64,000 nucleotides of DNA from Corythucha ciliata (lineage: Eukaryota; Arthropoda; Insecta; Hemiptera; Tingidae): positions 43,070,198-43,134,197 of the forward strand of contig CM075937.1 in the NCBI GenBank assembly GCA_038030265.1, in the 5' to 3' direction. The translations under genes and the position numbers were made by a program. Below are positions 19,501-31,639 of this stretch, piece by piece (position 1 is the first letter of the stretch; every line of letters starts with the position of its first letter). Under the pieces are notes generated by a model. The model saw only the letters and a list, made by a program, of their open reading frames with translations. It had not been told where the DNA came from and did no database searches.

Positions 19501-22500
19501 TAGCAGCCACTGTACACCTCTGTAGGGGGGGGATGGGCATTAACGAGGAGATAAGTTGCATAGAAGTGAAAAGAAGGAAGAGAGGGTTAAAAGGCCCCAA
19601 ACCATGCATCTTTGCTCGAGCTCTAAGGCCCGGAACTTGCATTTCCGTTTAAACTATAACACCCGAAGACCCGAAATGTTCAATATCGCAGACAAACACA
19701 ACTTATATTTTTGTATTTTTGCTATATATGTATACTTGTATTTTTGCTCAAATTTGGGTTCGAATTTGCTAACTTGTACGAATTTATAACTAAATCTTGC
19801 AATTACACGGCTGTTCGACAGGTTATGGGCGTAGTTGGATCCGGCTATCCCAGATTATGTGACCTTTAAAAACAATTGACCTTGAAACTTGCAATTTCGC
19901 TTAAATTAGAACTTGAAACTTGCAATTTCGCGAAAATTGAGCCTGGAAGAATCCAATTTCACAGATATTTGCCTCCTGAATGTTGCGTTCCGTCGTGGCC
20001 GGCTAGTCCAGGGTCCAAGCCCACAAAAAACAATTGCAAACTTGCTATTTCACGGGGATTCAGCACCGAAATTAAAGGCCCCGAACTGTCAATTATTTTA
20101 CTGAAATGAAGACCCGAAGCTTCCCATTTCGTGGATAATCGTCAGGCTATCGCCTGAGTCCGGGGCATGCGCCTGGGTTCCATTGCTATAAAAAATGGTC
20201 TCGAAACTACTATTTGTGATTGCGCGAAAATGAAGACCGTAAATTAAGCAAATCGCGAATTGTATTAAACAACCTTCAACCTTCAAATCGCGAATATTCA
20301 GCCAGTATACTTCCAATTTTGCGGATGTTGGACTTCAGAATGTTGCAATTTTGTGGCTATTTGTCAGGATTCGAGCGCTGTCTGAGTTGGCTCGTCCGAG
20401 ATCCATGACCAGCAATAGAATGCCCGAAGCTTTCTTTTTTGCTGAAATTGAAACGTGAACCTCACAAAATCGCAATTACTCAGCCAGGATAATTCCAATT
20501 TCGTGGATATTTCATTTACAAATGTGGCAAACTACAAGACCGGCTAGACAGGGTTCCGCGGTCACTCCCCGAAACTGAAAATTTTGCGGAAATATAGACC
20601 AGAAAATGGCAATTTCCCGGGAATAAATACCGGAAATTAGCAATATCCGTATAATCAAACTGAAACTGACCATTACGCCGATTTTTAGTCCGGTGTATTG
20701 CAATTTCATGGATACTGTTTTTGTCATTCTTATGTGTGTTGTCGTGGCTGGCTAGCCCTGGGTCCACACCACACAAAATAACGCCCGGAACTTACAATTT
20801 CGCCAATGTTTAGCAATTTTGCTCTGAACTAGGTAATCCCTAGGTCATTTTTTCCCATTTTACATGGTCATTGCAGGAAATTGAAATTTTTGCCTCAGTT
20901 TAAGCCGTAAATTAGCGCTTTTCCTCGGTTACTTTCACACTTTTAGTGTTGAATTAGAGTTTTTCCTTAACTTTATCCGTGGATTCGACCTAAGAATAGC
21001 TCATTAGCACTTTTCACAATTGCATCCACAAATAAGCGATTCTCTTTCACTTGTGTTCTTTCACTCAAGCTAGCACTGTGATTGTAACCTACAAAATTGG
21101 GGTTTTTTAGTGAGCGAAATCCGGGAAACCGGGTTTGCTGGCAAACAAATTTCCCGAAATTAGCTGTTCATAAAATTGACAGTCTCCTCATGAATTTGAC
21201 AATACCTCACAGAATTAAAAATGTTCTCATAAAATTGACAATTTCCTCCTAAAATTGACAATTGCCTCATAAAATTGATTATTTCCTCATAAAATTGACA
21301 ATTTCCTCATAAAATAAACAGTTTCCCCATAAAATTCATTATTTCCTTTGAAAAATTTATAATTTCCTCATAATAGTGACAATTTCATCTTAGAACTGAC
21401 AATTTCCTCATAAAATGGACAATTCCCTCATAAATTCACAATTTCCTCATATAATTGACGATTCTCGCCTCACCACATAAGTCAAACTTTGGATCTGGGC
21501 CTAATGAAGCTCAAACCGTCTCCCTTTGTCTTCGCTTTAATTATAGGATCTGCTTTTTGCCGGTTACAGGGAGCTTCCAACTACTGACTACACGTATTCC
21601 CCTCTATCACCCTTGCATGGACGGGATGTGCTCCCGGGCATACCACAATTACCGGTTTTACGGCGGGGTCTCATTCCGCTGGATGAAAGTAAGTATAAAA
21701 TTCATCACAGTTCACCCCAAGGGGTAATTTTAGGTTGTTTTTTGTTTTTACCTCATTTCAGGAAGGCTGTCGAGTAGTCGACGCGTTCATTATGAAGAAG
21801 TGACTTGGTGGCGAAGGACAATCACAACCATTGTCACCACTATCACGGTACTAACGACTGTATTGTCCCGGTCGGTTGCCGCCGTTCAAACAATATTCGA
21901 GTCGTCGTCTCGCCTGGGAGATCGAAGCCACAACAAAATTTGGTGGTTGATTTTTCCTGTGGTTTTACTCGTACTTTGGTACTTTTCAAGTTCAACCGCC
22001 GATGACGAGAGTTTTGTGGAAACTGGTGCGTTGCGTCAACTCAACGACACCGCCGTCAACGGCGCTTTTAATTGGGCGATTTGGCTGTTTGAATCCGCCC
22101 AGAGCGCTGCCGGAGGAATATTTTCCGCCGCTTATCGAGCGTTTTTCTCATTTTTCATATTTTTAAATTCTATCATAAACGCCATAAACGTAAGAAGGGT
22201 ATTTTGTCTATTCCTCCCCCCCCCGCTCTAAATTGTATACTTTTTCGGAATTATCAGAGTGACAATGCCAAAAACGAAGTACCTGTGATGTCAAACCTGC
22301 CACATCACGCTGAAAATGATGCATCAGTCGAAAGGAGCATCGTTAGTGACAGTGTAAGACTGAATGAAATGATACAGCTTGCCGTCGGTGCAATGGCGAT
22401 AAATTACACGACTGCACTTCAGCTCGTAACCAAAGAAATGCATCAAATAGTAAGTACATAGTCGTTTTAACTCTGATTGTCTTGTTAGCCGTGTTGTTTC

Positions 22501-24105
22501 AATTGTATTTTTTCAACGTTAAGGTGGCTCGGTTGGAAGCCGTAGAAACTAACGTCAAGGTATTTTCAGCAAAATAGTCTCGTTGTTACCCAATTTAACT
22601 GTTTTGTTTCTATTAGGCCCTCGAAGCACGTCTTGACCAAACGACTAGTTATTTCGAGGAGCTTGTGACAGGTATGGGGTACTGTCAGGTAATGCTTGTA
22701 TAAGTATCTGATTAACTGATTAATTTCAACAGCGGACAAACAAGAGAGTACCCAATCAGTTGTACCGCTAAACACTGACAATATTACTTTAGAAGTGATG
22801 AAATCCGTGATGAAGTCGATGCTAGAGACTTATCATGCTGACCGAACCGGAAAACCTGACTTCGCTTTGCAGTCGAACGGTTGTTACAACTACTAACTCG
22901 GAATTTAAATTATTTTATTACACAGTTTATTCATTTCAGGTGGCGTTATTTTGGGTGTCCGATGCACAAAAACTTACAAGGGCCATCAACCTGAAGCCTA
23001 TTTTCTCTCCTGGTTCTTGTACCCTACTAACGACCCCGAAACAATCATAAAAGTAAGTCCTTTTTTTAAAAAAATGAAGCCTCGCCTCCCTCCGCCTTTT
23101 TTAACTCTTGACGATTCGATTTTACAGCCTGGAGTCATGCCCGGCGAATGTTGGGCGTTCGAGGGAGCCGAAGGCTACGTGGACATTGGACTGGCCATGC
23201 CGGTCTTTATAACTGCCTTCACCCTGGAGCACACGCCGAAGGTTCTGACGCCGAAAAAAGACATAAGCTCGGCTCCGAAGAGGTTTTCTGTCTGGGTAAG
23301 TTCTCTTGACGGCACTTTGCCGGGAAAAACTCCCTAATCTGCTCTATTACTGCTAATGTGCTCTAATACGTTTTGTCTTACAGGGAATTGACAGCATTGA
23401 AGACGACGAGATGATTCCTCTTGGACGATTCGAGTTTCAAGACAACGGTGAAAGTATGCAAACCTTCAATGCCGAGGTATGTTTAGTTTTTTTTTTTTTT
23501 TCTTTTTTAAGAGAGAATTGATCGCAGGTACGGTTTTCAACATGGTGAGCGTACCTAGAAAATTGAATTTTTATGTTTTATTCTGGTGGAGAGAATCCTT
23601 TCCCCTCCTGGCCTCCCATCATCCACGTTTCCGCCTTTGCGCCCTTGAGATGTCACCACTGTACCACTTTCCCATAGCCTAGAAGTCCCCCCCCCCCATC
23701 CGCCAGGCTAAAACATCATCGTTAAATAATTCTCCCGAGTGTCTCCTGGAAATCTCAGCACGTTGAGAAGCGTACCTAAACAGTATTTTTATGTACCCGC
23801 GGCTTTTTTATTTTCTTTCCCACTCTAGCCTTATCCTTGATTTCCCTCTTAGCCTCATTCCGCATGACCCTGGAATCCGCTTCTTTTGCCCTAACATTTT
23901 TCGACGGTAAATGCACGGTTTGCTGTTGGGGTTTGTTAATACTGCGAATAAGGTGCGGGAAAATTCAAAAACAAAGCTCTTGCTCTTGTTTCAGCCCGTC
24001 AACAAAGCCTTCAAATTCATCGAGCTCAAAATTGAGAGCAACCACGGCAATATGGATTACACCTGCCTGTACAGATTTAGGGTGCACGGTGTTCCATTGG
24101 GCTAA
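16564..24105 (+). CDS. SUN-domain nuclear-envelope protein
   Basis: Inner-nuclear-membrane partner of KASH proteins (LINC complex), coupling nucleus to cytoskeleton. Exons: 16564-16638, 17134-17180, 21570-21688, 21762-22189, 22258-22449, 22524-22559, 22617-22671, 22733-22879, 22940-23052, 23128-23295, 23384-23476, 23995-24105 (TAA); all phases close to 527 aa. The N-terminus is nucleoplasmic, followed by hydrophobic TITTIVTTITVLTTVLS (about 100-116) and a membrane span at 140-156 (IWWLIFPVVLLVLWYF). A luminal coiled-coil-prone part follows, then the SUN domain from about 358 to the end: FALQSNGGVILGVRC (C375 aligns with the cysteine that disulfide-links KASH), PGVMPGECWAFEG, FTLEHTPKVL, ISSAPKRFSVW, and the C-terminal YTCLYRFRVHGVPLG. 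AATAAA at 24472. Intron 2 (4.4 kb) may hide three small in-phase exons (see findings). Confidence 0.92.
17181..21569. repeat. Long SUN-gene intron filled with several lexicon repeat families
   Basis: In order: unique-looking DNA with three possible micro-exons (17577-17820); family C words (AAAATGGC / AACTGACGAG, about 18185-18440); family A (about 18470-18620 and 19040-19250, with a C run near 19250); family B (ACTTGCAATTTCGC, GAATATTCAGCC, GGCCGGCTAGTCC; about 19860-20830); family A again (20870-21060); and the 20-bp minisatellite at 21168-21462. No other gene recognised. Confidence 0.7.
21168..21462. repeat. 20-bp minisatellite
   Basis: About 15 consecutive degenerate copies of ATAAAATTGACAATTTCCTC, the most regular array in the window. 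It ends about 110 bp before SUN exon 3. The copies abut without unique spacers, so this is a minisatellite and not a CRISPR. Confidence 0.9.
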
Positions 24106-24471
24106 CAACGCTGTTTGCCATTGTGTCTCTCTCTCGTTTTGTCTGACTACCCCACCGTTTTCTTATTTAAATCTTGTTTCCTTCTTTTGTCTCAATATTT
24201 TCGGTGGTTTTATCCACGTTTTTCTCTCAACTAGTCAGTGTTCACGAAGCACGAGTGTTCAAGTGCAATTAGGTTATGAATAGAGAGTTCTAGCGCATAC
24301 CAAATAATTCTAAGTGTGCAAGTAAGTGCCTTTTACCTTATTTGTAGTTTTTTTGTTGTTTTTTTACATTCTAAGTTTTTGTACTTACGAACTGTCTAAT
24401 CTATTTTTATGTTTATAGCATAAAATCAAATCGATCCTTTTTAATGGAAGATTCTATATTGTTGTTCTCAA

Positions 24472-24477
24472 AATAAA
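24472..24477 (+). promoter_or_regulatory. Poly(A) signal of the SUN gene
   Basis: AATAAA about 365 bp after the SUN stop codon, followed by T-rich sequence. Confidence 0.6.
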
Positions 24478-24599
24478 TTTTCTCTTTAATATAAAATCAA
24501 GGAAGCAAAAGAGCTGTGCCGGTAGGATCTGGCCGCCCGCATGACCATCAGCCTTGCCAAAGTGTTGTTGGCCTCCAGAAACCGCGAAGCATTGTTTTT

Positions 24600-27054
24600 T
24601 TCCCCTCAATTTTAACTACGAATGAGCACTTTTCATCAACTCTTTCTTCCAATGCGCGCTTTTTCTTAATTTTAGTCGAGGACTTGTCCCAGAGGGGCAG
24701 CACATTAGCAAGCTTTGTCAATGTAAGTTACGTTAGGACATACTGAAACTTTTTTATTCATTTTTTTTCAATTTTAGCTATGAGGTTGCTTCCATAATAT
24801 GAAATTATCGCTTTTTGTCTAATTCACTCACTACTTTGGCTTCAGAAATGGGGATTTAGCAATTTTAGCCGCGAAAATCTTGAATGGAACAGTTTATCTG
24901 CACCCGTCCTCTCTAAATTTATTTTAATGGAGAGAACGGACAGTACGTTAATGAATTTTTTGCAGCACAATTTGATGGAAATGGAAAACACTCACCCGCT
25001 GCTATCAGTAAAATGTTCATTCGCAACTAAAATTGAGATAAAGAGCCAAGTTCGTGACTTAAATTGAGACAAATCGCGCTAATCCGTGGCTAGAATTATG
25101 TAATCCCGTTCATTCACAGCCGCAGAGAAAAAAATCCAACTTTTGAGGCCAACATTAACACAACGCGCCGCTAATTCACGGCTAAATTTTGAAAGATCGC
25201 CAATAAATTGGTGGCAGTAGCATACTGAGGTAGGGGTGAGGTGGCGCGGGCAGACCGCCCCGTACCCACTGTCAGACGGGGGCTCCCGAATAGCTTAAAT
25301 GCTGAAAAATGAGGATTTTTAGTTTATTCTATTCATGCGAAAACGTTGGACGGTTGGACAGCGAAACGGCCCTTTCTACTAATTTCAGTTTATCCGACCT
25401 GGAGAACATAACGTTGAAAGGAATAATTCGGGATGGCACAATCACAATTGAAATTGCGAAAAATCGTCTATAATACGCATGAAAATAGAATAGACACTAA
25501 TTTGCTGTAAAACCAGCATAACGCGCTATTTCACTGCTGCAATTGACAAAAATCGTTAATTCGCGGATAAAGTTGAAGAAAAACGTTAATTCGCTGAAAC
25601 AAATCAAGAAAATCACTAATTCAGACTCCGCTTTACTATAGAGAGAACAAAGACGCCGACGCTCGCGTCAGCAGCGTCCGACTCGTGCAGTAAAAACACA
25701 TAGAACTGTATCGGGCCTTTTACAGGGACGCGTGCGCGGGAGTCGGTCTTCCCCGAGAAAAAAGACGCCGACTCGGGCGTCGGCGTCTTTTTTCTCCTAA
25801 TGTGAAAAGGCCCCACGGTTGAATTAGAGAAAACGCAAACCCCCGAACTTGAATGGCTTCGAGGCTCAAACTGAAAAACAGCGCTAGTCCATAGCAGAAA
25901 ATAAAAAAAGAAACGCGGTTAACATTTAAAAAAAAACACCAATTAGCGTGACTAAAATTAATAAAAACGCCAATTTTCGGCTCAAATTAAGAAAAAGTGC
26001 TTATTCGGTGCTATAAATGGGTAATCTCTGGCTATAATTGAGGAAAACGCCAATTCGCGACTAAAATTTAGAAAAATCAGTAATGCAGGGATAGATACGC
26101 TACTGTGCTACTAAGATTGAGAAAAAGCGCTAAACTGCGGCTAAAATTGGGGAAAATCACTAAATCACGGCTAAAATTGAAAAAAACGCAAATGCGCAGC
26201 TTCCGTTTGAGGCTAAAACAGAAAAAAAACGCTAATCCATAGGAATAATTTGCCAACGCAGGGTTATATTATAATGTAAAAAAAAAAAAACGTGCCTTAT
26301 ATTGAAAAAAGCTAATTAGCGCGACATAAACAAAAAAGGGTATCTTTTAGCTCAAGTGGGGAAAAAGTGCTCCCTGCCAAAACTGGAGAAGTGGCGAAAA
26401 GTGCTACTTTTCAGCTAAAATCGGGGAAAACGCTATACTTAGCTGCTAAAGTTGAGAAAAAACTCTAATTCCAGGCTGAACTTGAGAAAAACGTTTCACG
26501 TGGCCAAAATTGAAAAAGAGCTAATTTTCTGGTGAAGTTTTAACAAAAAGCGCTCACTAAAATTCGCGGCAAAAACGGAGAAATTCGCCGCATAAACTTA
26601 AGCTATTATAAAGCTTTAATTAGCGGATAGGGTGCGGAACTAGCGGTAATTCGTGGATAAAATAAGGAAAAGGACTTAGTTTAACGCTACGTAAAAATTA
26701 TATTTATGTTTATACATTTAGAAAATCAAGGGCCTCTTGGAAATTTCCGTCCCGGGCCCCCGTTAGGTATAGGTCCGCCAGTTTCTGGTGGTTAAAATTG
26801 AGAAAAAGCACAGTTTTATAAGTCACTGCTAAAATTCATTTTCTAGAAATGCTAATTCGTTGCTAAAATGGAAAAAAAGCGAATTTGTGGTTTCTGGAGG
26901 CAGCTTTGAGGCTAAAATTGGGCCAAAACAGGTAATTAATGGCTAAAAGTAAATTAAATCGCTAGGTACTTAATTTGCGCCTATAAATTGGGCAAAAGCG
27001 GAATCCACTAATACACCTATCATCATCCACTAATTTGTTGCCAACGCTGAGGAA
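24600..27054. repeat. Long block of lexicon repeat A, mostly inverted
   Basis: No gene seen. From about 25010 the family A words appear on the opposite strand (GCTAAAATTGAGAAAAAGCG, CTAATTCGCGG). They continue to 27054, where the first kinase duplication unit begins. A one-sided MITE-like piece with GGAAATGGAAAAC lies near 24980. At 25205-25250 a GTAGCATACTGAGGTAGGGG segment recurs as its complement near 59205-59235, so another dispersed repeat is present. Confidence 0.75.
25755..25796. repeat. Perfect 18-bp GC-rich hairpin within a MITE-like unit
   Basis: The arms at 25755-25772 (GAGAAAAAAGACGCCGAC) and 25779-25796 are exact complements around a 6-base loop. Outside them, GGGCCTTTTACA (25713) and its inverted counterpart ending at 25814 look like short terminal repeats. 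It resembles a bacterial terminator, but in this context is a hairpin element. Confidence 0.75.
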
Positions 27055-27662
27055 ATGTCCCGAGAGGGGTTTAGTTACGAATTAACGCTTTTTCACAATT
27101 CTATCTTATTTGGCTCAGAACAAGCGCTCATTCGCCGCTATTTAAAGATATCTAACCAAATTTCTGTTGACCCTTAACGGGCGGCTGAAACTGCTAATCA
27201 CGGTTGAAATTAAGAAAAAGAGCTCATTCGCACCTTTAAAAAATGGCGGAAACGGAGCGAGAAATAGATCACGAAGTAGGCTCATATTGACAATATTGAG
27301 TAAACTCTAATTCGCGTTTTCTCGAGGCCAAAATTGTATAAAATGGCTAAACGTTGTGAGATATACGTCGCCAATTGCTAATCGCAGGCAAATATTATAA
27401 GATTTATCGGGCTGTAAAATGAGATTTTCGGGCCAAATTTAGCCGGACCGGTACTTCTCATGCTCAAACACAAACACTTGGGCGAATTTTGGGGCCGACC
27501 GTCTAATTCACAGTCAGCGTGGGGTGAATTTCGGATTTGACTGCTTCATTTAAATTACCCTCGGCCACCACCCACACCGGCTATACTTACATAATTCCTA
27601 TTTTTCTGTAGGATTTGTATGCAAATTCCACTCACAGTATTGTTTATATTTGTTGTACTGTC

Positions 27663-27670
27663 TATAAAAG
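27663..27670 (+). promoter_or_regulatory. Candidate TATA box, kinase copy 1
   Basis: TATAAAAG about 430 bp before the ATG, with an identical counterpart at 35575-35582 in copy 2. A second candidate (TATATAAAA) lies near 27859. Which is used cannot be told from sequence. Confidence 0.4.
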
Positions 27671-28093
27671 GTTTTTTTATGGGTGCTATATCTACTACAA
27701 ACCTTTCTTTTATGTCCTAGTCGAGGTAACTTTATTTTTTTGATGGGGTCTTTTCAGTCAACTTAGCGATGACATTCTTGAAATTCACAACCCACCTGCA
27801 ATAAAATTTGTCATTTAAAAGTCTAAAATGATTGCCGTAATTTTATCTATTTAAGTCGTAGGTATATAAAATTGGTAAGTTGAATCGTAAAAGATTGAGG
27901 TAGGGTGATATCGAAATTCACCACCTTAAAAACACAAATAAAAGCAGGGGGAATTCGCTTGAGACTCACCACAGACAACCTGAATAAGGCTCGGTTTATT
28001 CGTTTAACAAATTATTTCTTTTTTTCTCTTTTTCACGCAACGTATTCAGTCCACCCCTCTCCACTCTTTTCAGTCATCTCAACCGCTCTTGAA

Positions 28094-29525
28094 ATGGATG
28101 ATATTTGGTTCACGACAGTCGTTAAAAAATGGCAATGGGAACGCACTGTGGAGCGCGTCTTGAACGTGAAAATGACGCTCGCGGGCAGTGGCAACGAAGG
28201 CTACGTGAGTCAAATATTATTCGTAACACTCGAGGGGATATTGAAATCGGGCGTCAAAACTAGAAAACACTTCGTCGTGAAATTGGCACCTTTACTTGGG
28301 TTTGCCAGTGACATAAACGAAAAACTCGGCTATTTCAGATGCGAAGTCAACGTTGGTTATAACCCCCTCCCCACAGCTCACCAAATTTGCTGTAATTAAC
28401 CCTTTTTTTTTGTCAGACCTACTTAGGACTTTTGCAAAGCATGGAGAATTTAATGGAGTCACACAACGATCACAGAGGCAGACTCTGGCCCCGTTTTTAT
28501 GGAAGATGGAAGTACGAGAGAATTATATTCGACGACCTCACGGTAACATTTGAGTAAAATATATAAGAGACGCGTAAATTTACATCCCACCAGTCCAAAG
28601 GATATGAAATGATGGACCGGAGAAAATTGGCTGATCTGGAAATGAGTTCTCTCGTTCTCAACTGTCTCGGGCGATTTCATGCCATGGGATTAGTGCTTTT
28701 AAAACGGAATGACGTTCAAATCGGTGAATTTGTGTCTTTCTTTTTTGCCACTGAAGAAACTCGCGACGCTTTCTCGCTCAATCCTTTAAAAGAACTGGCC
28801 GAGGAAATCATTAACAGCTGGGGGGAGAAGTGGTGAATACGCAACGTTCAAACACCGATTTCCTCTTCTCACAAAGTGTATCGTCTTTTCCAGGTGTCAA
28901 ATCGGAAAAAAGATGTCAGCGTTCAATGAAAAGATTCCCCAGTTGGTTGAAGAAATATTAAACTTGGACGACTCGCTGCTCAACGTAATAAATCACGGTG
29001 ACTTCAAAGCAACTAATTTAATGATCAAAAGGGATCACCTCGGAAGATCCGTCAAATGCAAATTTATCGACTTTCAATTGTCCAACTACAACACTTTTGC
29101 CACTGATTTACACTTCTTCCTCACAGTATCCGTTGTTCCGGAAATAAGGCGGCTTCATCGTCGTAAATTATTACAAACGTACTACTCAAGCCTGACGGAA
29201 ACTCTGAAATTCTATGATTATCCCATGGATACGTTTCCCACTTTATCTCAAGTAAATTTAAACACAACTTAATACATTTTTTCCCCCACCTCTAGTTTAC
29301 CTGTTTTCTCAGGTAGAAGACGAAATGAAGCGAACCAGTCTTATTGGTTTTATGTTCATACCACTTGGTGCCGGTTTCACGTCGGACATCCAAGAAAAAC
29401 TTACAATAACGCCATCTGAAGATGGCCTCACGTGTGCATGTGACTCGAAAAATTATACAACGGCAAAATTCAAGGAATATTTCAGCCAGGATATTAAACA
29501 TTTCATTGATGAGGGTTATATTTGA
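28094..29525 (+). CDS. EcKinase/CHK-like small-molecule kinase, paralogue 1
   Basis: Member of the CHK kinase-like (ecdysteroid-kinase-like, DUF1679) family: cytosolic enzymes of the aminoglycoside-phosphotransferase fold, thought to phosphorylate small hydroxylated substrates such as ecdysteroids or xenobiotics. Substrate unknown here. Five exons, 28094-28351, 28417-28542, 28594-28832, 28894-29251, 29313-29525 (TGA), phases 0,0,2,0, giving 397 aa, the usual family length. Visible motifs: KHFVVKL (probable ATP-site lysine, about residue 60); KGYEMMDRRKLADLEMSSLV with LGRFHAMG, the family's central block; HGDFKATN (242-249, catalytic Brenner-type loop with Asp244 and Asn249); and FIDFQ (265-269, metal-binding Asp267). 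No signal peptide. Phe245 replaces the usual Leu after HGD. About 23 residue differences from paralogue 2 by hand alignment. Confidence 0.88.
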
Positions 29526-30249
29526 AATATTTCGATAGGAGCTTTCAGAATGTAGTTCTATAACGTCGGATCGTCGTTAAAAAAAAACGATTTTTTTCTT
29601 GCCACGAGTCTGTGAGTAAATCTGATGCTGACTGTTATAAACATTCAAGGATGCATTGAATTGCGGTGGGGGGGGGGAGTAGGTAGTACTAGAAAAAACT
29701 GAGCAATGTATTTTTTTATTTTTCAAGAATCCTGTACTTGTAGCTAAAGTAAATTATTAATTTTCGTCCCGTGCGCCTAATTAATCTTTACTGAACCAGA
29801 ACAGCGAGAACCCCGATGTCTGAGGGCCAAAACATCTTATTTTGGACATTTCTGTACCTGAAGGATTCTAGAACCGAATTTTTTGGAGTTGGCTCATTCA
29901 AATAGCAAGCTAAGGTTGCCAATAGTCCCGGTTTGGCCAATTTTGCCCCGCGTCCCTGGCAAGGTCACCCGGAAGCTCGATTTAAAAAAAAAAATACATT
30001 GAGCGAATACATTTTTTTTTCCTTGGAATGAAGATGCGCGTTGAACCTGCGGCTTGATAAGTGAGAATAACTAATGAAAATAGCCCTATTTCGTTTGATC
30101 AGTCCAGTTTTTTTTCTTTTTCACCTTTCAAATACTTTTTTTTTTTTTTTTTTTAATGAACGTGTCGCGCCAACTTCACGCAACCTGGACGATGAAAGGA
30201 ATCGTTTGTTTTCGCCACACAACGGACAAAACTTTGTTTGTTTTCGACT

Positions 30250-31310
30250 GTTTAGCTAAAATCTTCATAACGTGTTTTTTGTGGTTGAGTGTTTATTGTA
30301 TGTAGTAAGAGCTTTTTTGTGGTTCGTTGAAGCATTTTGTGGTTGAGCGTATTGTGGTCGAGTGCTTTTTGTGGTTGAGTGTTTCTTGAAGTAATAAGAG
30401 CTTTTTGTGGTTTGAGCATTAATTTGTGGTTACAGCATTTTGTGGTTTTGGAACTTTTAGGGTTAGATCATTCTGGGGTTCGTTAGGGCATTTTCCTGTT
30501 AGAGAATTTCGGGGTTAGAACATTTTGTGGTCAGACCTTTTTGTGGTAAGTGCATTTTTTGTTTGAAATTTTTATGTGGTTAGATCCTTTTGTCATTTCC
30601 ACATTTTAGGGTCGCTGCTTTCTGCGGTTCATCTATTTTGTTACTAGAGTATTTCGGGGTTGCAGCTATATGGGCGTTTGATCTCTTTGGTTCAACTTTT
30701 GATGGTTTGATTTTTCTTTAATAGACACTTATTGTGATTTGTGATTGTTTTGTGGTTTGAGCTTCTTTGTGATTCAAGTTTTTGGGAACAAAGCTTTTGT
30801 GGTTGATCCATTTTATGGTTGGACCAGTTTATGTTTAGAGCGTTTTATTGCGGTCAAGGGCTTTTTGTGTTTAGTGTTTTTTGTGGTTAGAGCGTTTTGG
30901 AGTTGCTACTTTCTGTGGTTAAAGCTCTTTGTGTGGTTCATTTATTTTGTGCGTGGTGCATTTTGGGGTCGCAGCCCCGCAGCTTTCGGCGTTTGGTCTC
31001 TTTTGGTTCAAGTTCGGTGGTTTAATTTTTCTTCGGTTAGACTTAATTGCGATCACGCCTTGTTGTTGTCAGAGCTTTTTGTGATTCGAGCTTTTTTGGA
31101 AGCAAGCTTATGTGGTTGGAGCACTTTTAAAGGTTCTGTGGTTTGATTTTTTGTGTGGATAGAGCATTTTGGGGTTGCTGTTTCTTTGATTCGTGCTTTT
31201 TGTGCTTAGAGCTTCTTGGGGATGCATGTTTTGGTATTTTATTCTTTTAGGGTTTCAAGTTTTTGTGGTTCGAGGCCAGTCGTGCTTCTTGTGGTCAGAG
31301 TTGTTGGAAC
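30250..31310. repeat. GTGGTTAGAGCATTTT lexicon repeat (family E), copy 1 unit
   Basis: About 1 kb of degenerate units of 17-25 bp built from TTTTTGTGGTT, AGAGCATTTT and TTTGGGGTT words, downstream of the kinase. The homologous tract in copy 2 is about 38270-39060 and has gained or lost units. Open frames through it (Phe/Trp/Val-rich) are repeat artefacts. Confidence 0.85.
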
Positions 31311-31639
31311 TCAAGCACGTCCTTCGCGAGTGCCCTCTTTGAGGGCACCTAAAGACGAGTGTCCCGGGTTTTTCCTTTTTTGTCCCATCAGATTTTGGAA
31401 TTTGAAACTTTTGTCCCGATTTTGTCAAAGTTCGCGTTGGCAACCCAATAGCAAACAATTTTAGGGGTCCAGCTCATTCTATAAACAAATTCTGTTGGTG
31501 TGGCTCTTTCAAATACTGATTTCGATCTCTTTTCTTGAGTAATTTTCAAACTAAATTGAATTTTATATTATTCATTTTGCCTCTATAATAGCGAATTAGC
31601 GCGTTAACAATGAGCTAACAGCACAACTCGATGGAGATT

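Larger units (their letters stand above)
27055..31581 (+). repeat. Kinase duplication unit, copy 1
   Basis: A 4.5-kb segment repeated in direct orientation at 34957-39344, covering upstream region, kinase gene, and the downstream GTGGTTAGAGC-rich repeat tract. Both units start at a GGGYTTAGTTRYGAAYTAACGC junction and end at TTATATTATTCATTTTGCC, after which they diverge. Indels are present (for example an extra GAGTTGTCACGATTG near 35455 in copy 2). The units are separated by a decayed gypsy element and a tRNA-like gene. Confidence 0.92.

Noticed and set aside
21168..21462. Possible CRISPR array
   Set aside because: Units abut with no unique spacers and the context is a eukaryotic intron; it is a minisatellite.
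25755..25796. Bacterial-style intrinsic terminator
   Set aside because: The surroundings are eukaryotic intergenic repeats; hairpin elements are the simpler reading.
30745..31146. Membrane-like Phe/Trp/Val-rich open frame
   Set aside because: It is a translation of the GTGGTT-type repeat and is not preserved in the same form in the second duplication copy.
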